This document shows, piece by piece, positions 61,385 through 64,000 of a stretch of 64,000 nucleotides of DNA. Every line of letters begins with the position of its first letter. Positions within the stretch are counted from its first letter, which is position 1. A program made the position numbers and the translations under genes. This DNA is from an uncultured Treponema sp. (GTDB lineage: Bacteria > Spirochaetota > Spirochaetia > Treponematales > Treponemataceae), in assembly GCA_946615905.1 (NCBI GenBank), contig CAMOIE010000015.1, forward strand, positions 17,266 to 81,265, in the 5' to 3' direction. The notes beneath the pieces are model-generated. The model searched no databases. It worked only from the letters and a program-made list of their open reading frames with translations, and was not told the origin of the DNA.

Positions 61385-61895
61385 AAAACTTCTCGACAAG
61401 AATGTTCGAAAAGCCCATCCGCTTTTTGTGCTCGGCTTTTTCAGCCTCAGTGCGAGGAACGAAAGCCCCCTCGTGGGCCTCGTATTTTTCCGGGTCTTCG
61501 GCGGGATTTTCAACGTAACCCAGCTTAAGGTAAAAGCCCTCCGCCCTGTCCTGGCTGTTTATCACGATGTGGCGGATTCCCTCCTCCAAAATCCATTTCT
61601 CGGCCTCGCCTAGCAGAATCCTGCCGTAGCCCGACTTCTGTTTTTCACGAACCACGCAGACCCGGCCGATTTTCCCGACCCCCGGAAGTGGAAACTGTAT
61701 TCTCGCCCCGGCGACCGGCTTATGGTCCTCCAGCAAAAGCAAAACTTGAAAATTTTTCTCAAGGCTGTCATGGGAAAATTCTGTCTCCATCGGAATGCCC
61801 TGACCGAAGACAAAGGCATCCGTGCGAACATAGTCGTATGCTTTTTTCTGCCATTCTGGGGAATCTTCCGTCACCCTGTAAATTTCCACTGCCAT
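61380..61895 (-). CDS. GNAT N-acetyltransferase in an amino-acid transporter operon
   Basis: A 171-residue GNAT (acetyl-CoA loop VREKQKSGYGRILLGEAEKW, then INSQDRAEGFYLKLGY). It sits between a polar-amino-acid binding protein and its permease, as in the Bacillus ytmI (snaA) operon, where an acetyltransferase detoxifies S-substituted cysteines. A similar role is a reasonable inference here, given CysK and the MalY-like lyase downstream. The ATG at 61895 has GAAGGAAG upstream; 61910 is an alternative. The stop lies in a dispersed repeat, so the C-terminus may have been altered by its insertion. Confidence 0.82.
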   Translation of the reverse strand: MAVEIYRVTEDSPEWQKKAYDYVRTDAFVFGQGIPMETEFSHDSLEKNFQVLLLLEDHKPVAGARIQFPLPGVGKIGRVCVVREKQKSGYGRILLGEAEKWILEEGIRHIVINSQDRAEGFYLKLGYVENPAEDPEKYEAHEGAFVPRTEAEKAEHKKRMGFSNILVEKFF

Positions 61896-61923
61896 AAAAA
61901 CTTCCTTCAACTAAGCTAGTCTC

Positions 61924-61959
61924 AAAAATCGCCCTGCCTGTGGAGGTCAACAGACAGGG
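61924..61959 (-). terminator. Terminator-like hairpin between the binding protein and the GNAT gene
   Basis: On the minus strand CCCTG-T-CTGT ... ACAG-G-CAGGG forms a bulged stem (61932-61959), followed by CGATTTTTG. It should partly end transcripts after the binding-protein gene, keeping that protein in excess. Confidence 0.65.
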
Positions 61960-61983
61960 TTCGTCTCTTTTTTAAATTATTTT

Positions 61984-62847
61984 TTAATTGAGCGGAGTAT
62001 CGAAGAATTCCGCCTTTGGACTTGTGTCGCTCCCGAAATACTCGACCGCATATTTTGCAAGAGTTCCGTCCTCCTTAAGCTCCTTGAGGACTTTGTTCAC
62101 ATCGTCGCGGATTGACTTTCGCTTTGCGTCTTTTGCGAACAAGAAATAAGTGTTGTTCTGCTTGAAAAGGAAGTCCTGCGTAACAGGGTCGATAACGTTC
62201 CCTACCAGCTTTCCTTCAAGGCCGAATTTCGGTAAAAGCGCGTCCAAAATAGGGCCGTCGTCAATCGCCACATCGGTGACGCCCTCCGCGATGTTCTGGA
62301 ATTTCAGCTGGAAATTCACGCTCGTATACTCAATGTTCACCTTGTGGTCAGGATGCTGCTCGTTCCACTCCTCAATGGCAATCGTCATGTTCGTGGAAGG
62401 ACTCAGCTGAATCTTGTAGTGGCGGTCTGCCAAATCCTGCAGGCTTTCAAGAGGTTTGTCCCCCGCCCGCTGGATATACTCATAGAAACTTGTCTTGTAG
62501 GGATATGAATAATAATAGGACTCGCCGCGCTCCTTTGTGTAGCCGTAGTTGTTCACGGCAAAGTCATACTGGCCGCTCAAGACCCCCTGCAAGGCATCCG
62601 CCGTCTCGATTACAAGCTCGTACTGGGGGAGTCTGGCAAAAACCTCGCGGGTGATTTCGATGTCTATTCCCGTAAGTTTTCCGCTTTCGTCCACGTAGCA
62701 GTAGGGGGCAAGGGAACCGCCCGTCACCGCTTTGACAATAGTCTTTCCGCCTGCGGCCGGATTTTCTTTCTTTGAGCAGGCGGATAGAAAAACTGCCGCC
62801 AATGCAAAAAAAATTCCTGCCGTAAAAACAATTTCTTTCCTTCTCAT
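61984..62847 (-). CDS. Polar amino acid ABC binding lipoprotein
   Basis: A 287-residue SBP_bac_3 lipoprotein (lipobox VFLSAC at about residue 24). Mature features: VTGGSLAPYCYVDESGKLTG, DIEITREVFARLPQYELV and YDFAVNNYGYTKERGESYYY, typical of glutamine/cystine binding proteins. First gene of the transporter run. TTAGGAGAAAA precedes the ATG, and an operator similar to that of the TRAP operon lies upstream. Confidence 0.92.
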   Translation of the reverse strand: MRRKEIVFTAGIFFALAAVFLSACSKKENPAAGGKTIVKAVTGGSLAPYCYVDESGKLTGIDIEITREVFARLPQYELVIETADALQGVLSGQYDFAVNNYGYTKERGESYYYSYPYKTSFYEYIQRAGDKPLESLQDLADRHYKIQLSPSTNMTIAIEEWNEQHPDHKVNIEYTSVNFQLKFQNIAEGVTDVAIDDGPILDALLPKFGLEGKLVGNVIDPVTQDFLFKQNNTYFLFAKDAKRKSIRDDVNKVLKELKEDGTLAKYAVEYFGSDTSPKAEFFDTPLN

Positions 62848-62872
62848 AATATTTTCTCCTAAAATTTTTTAA

Positions 62873-62895
62873 TTTCCTAGTAAATAAGTAAGTAA
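62873..62895 (-). promoter_or_regulatory. Operator upstream of the amino-acid transporter run
   Basis: A 23-bp site matching the palindrome at 54367-54389 in 18 positions, with the ACTAGG half best kept. It starts five bases after the -10 box TATTAT, the same geometry as the TRAP operon. Confidence 0.65.
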
Positions 62896-62900
62896 TGCAA

Positions 62901-62906
62901 ATAATA
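62901..62906 (-). promoter_or_regulatory. -10 box of the amino-acid transporter run
   Basis: TATTAT on the minus strand, five bases before the operator. The -35 is poor (TTTCTC, 18-base spacer), so activation or weak basal use is possible. Confidence 0.45.
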
Positions 62907-62966
62907 AAGATTTTTCCTGACTTGGAGAAATACAATGTTCTTATATATTCCTATAGAAAAAAACTA

Positions 62967-64000
62967 TTAACCGAGTATCTCGTTTTTATAGATTACCCCG
63001 TCTTTCATAATCAGCTTTATGTTCTTGTGAGGATCAGATAGAAGCGAAAGATTCTCAACCGGATTTCCATCAACGACCAGAAGGTCCGCATAAGAACCTT
63101 TTTCCAGCACGCCGATTTTTCCGTCCGGATAGGGATTCTGATATGTCGTGAGTTTTACCAGCTCGTTGAAGGCACCTGTCGCCGCATACAGGCCTTTAAA
63201 GCTGCCGAAACGCTCCTGATAGCTTTCCAAGTCCTGAGACTGCTTGATGCCGCATGTCAGCCCCTCCACATAATCAGTCCCGAAAAGGAGGTTAAGACTG
63301 TATTTATTAATCAGCTCTGTCTGCTGAGCAACACCTGAGCGGACGTACTCGCCTTTTTTCTGCCGCTTGGGGTCGGCAAAATCAGGATTTTTATCCTGCT
63401 CTGCTGTGTGGGGGCGGAAATTCGGACACGGGTCGATGAAAATTCCCTTGTCCCTTATGATTCTCGCAGTCTCCTCGTCAAGACGCTGGCCATGCTCAAA
63501 ACTCTTCACGCCAGCCTCAGCGGCGCGTTGCATCGACTCATTCGTATAAAGATGAGCCATGACGTAAGTTCCGTAGTCAGCGGCCGCCTGTACAGCAGCC
63601 TTCATTTCCTCCAGGGTGAACTGAATCGTCTGAATAGGGTCGTACTGGGAGGCACATCCCCCGCCAGCCATGATTTTTATCTGCGATGCACCGAGGAAAA
63701 GCTGTTCTCTCACCGCGCGCAACATTTCCGCAGGGCCGTCCGCTATATAGGAGCGGGAATTCGGGCCAAGTTGGCCGGAAGCGAAAATCCCGTCAGTGAT
63801 TCTGTATTCCGTGCGGCCAAGCCTTAAATCCCCGTGTCCTGCAGTTTGGGAAATGTAGGCATTTGAAGGATAAATCCTAGGGCCGACAATTGTTCCATCG
63901 TCAATTCCCTGCTTGATTCCATAAGTCACGCCGCCAGCGTCACGGACTGAAATAGTCAATATTAGTGCAGTCCCCAAACACCCCTTAAATCAAGCAGCCA
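62967..64000 (-). pseudogene. Amidohydrolase (imidazolonepropionase-like), apparent frameshift at the window edge
   Basis: From SVRDAGGVTYGIKQ to the stop at 62967 there are 328 residues of a metal-dependent amidohydrolase: YISQTAGHGDLRLG, VMAHLYTNESM, VKSFEHGQRLDEETA, LLFGTDYVEG and the C-terminal LEKGSYADLLVVDGNP. The N-terminal barrel part with the first metal ligands should lie upstream. In this frame a TGA (around 63991) blocks it, while the neighbouring frame reads WLLDLRGVWG up to the G run at 63972-63975. One extra G there would join them as VWGTALILTISVRDAGG. So this is a frameshifted gene or a sequencing error. The TTG at 63977 is not a convincing start. Confidence 0.7.

Noticed and set aside
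62942..62960. Near-palindrome TTCCTATAGAA as a possible CymR-type site
   Set aside because: Too short and imperfect, single occurrence, and upstream of the predicted promoter; not enough to claim a regulator.

Overview
The window looks like part of the chromosome of a Treponema-like (spirochete) bacterium. This is an inference from gene content: diderm export machinery (two LolC/E-like permeases with LolD; LptC-, LptA- and LptB-like genes), CheB and CheR, ribonuclease Y, a heterodimeric M16 peptidase pair, many lipoproteins, and lineage-specific exported proteins in an ftsY/lol operon. Nearly all of the window is coding, in compact operons that often overlap by 4 or 8 bases. No phage, insertion sequence with transposase, or CRISPR array was seen.

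Region by region. 1-8.2 kb is a surface-glycan locus: a YfhO-type membrane protein, a sugar aminotransferase and FdtA-type ketoisomerase, two GtrB/CsbB-like glycosyltransferases, a YdjC-type deacetylase, a Caps_synth-type transferase and a GT8 transferase. 8.2-13.7 kb has a Cof-type HAD phosphatase, sbcD-sbcC and tRNA-Pro(GGG). 13.9-20 kb holds an MMPL/RND protein, a LolA-like periplasmic protein and a predicted outer-membrane barrel. A long minus-strand block follows (34.3 down to 20.1 kb): prfB with its programmed frameshift, two exported hypotheticals, ftsY, the lol genes, then mcsA-mcsB-clpC-avtA-arsR. 34.5-42.9 kb carries a stand-alone Cas2-like gene, an FN3-like protein, a polyprenyl synthase, TPR and RseC-like proteins, cheB, cheR, a GHL10 lipoprotein and pyrG. 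43-50.4 kb has lptC-lptA-lptB, rny, a probable structured RNA and the M16 pair. 50.5-64 kb is a nutrient-uptake region: a TAXI-type TRAP transporter with a DapA-family lyase, and an apparent cysteine/organosulfur scavenging run (amino-acid ABC transporter, N-acetyltransferase, CysK, NitT/TauT-type ABC transporter, MalY-type lyase, amidohydrolase).

Most notable observations: (1) at least eleven operon-first genes have a sigma70-like -10 box exactly 6 or 7 bases before the start codon and no Shine-Dalgarno, which predicts leaderless mRNAs; two of them are divergent and share one -35 region. (2) The CTP synthase has aspartate where the glutaminase nucleophile cysteine should be, so it should depend on free ammonia. 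(3) The McsB-like protein next to ClpC has lost several guanidino-kinase catalytic residues. (4) The two uptake operons carry a matching 23-bp operator at the same distance from the -10 box. (5) Several families of dispersed intergenic repeats occur, including one whose stems covary between copies, and a 30-bp perfect palindrome beside the Cas2-like gene.

Limits: family assignments and alignments to known proteins are from memory of motifs; no database search or folding was run.
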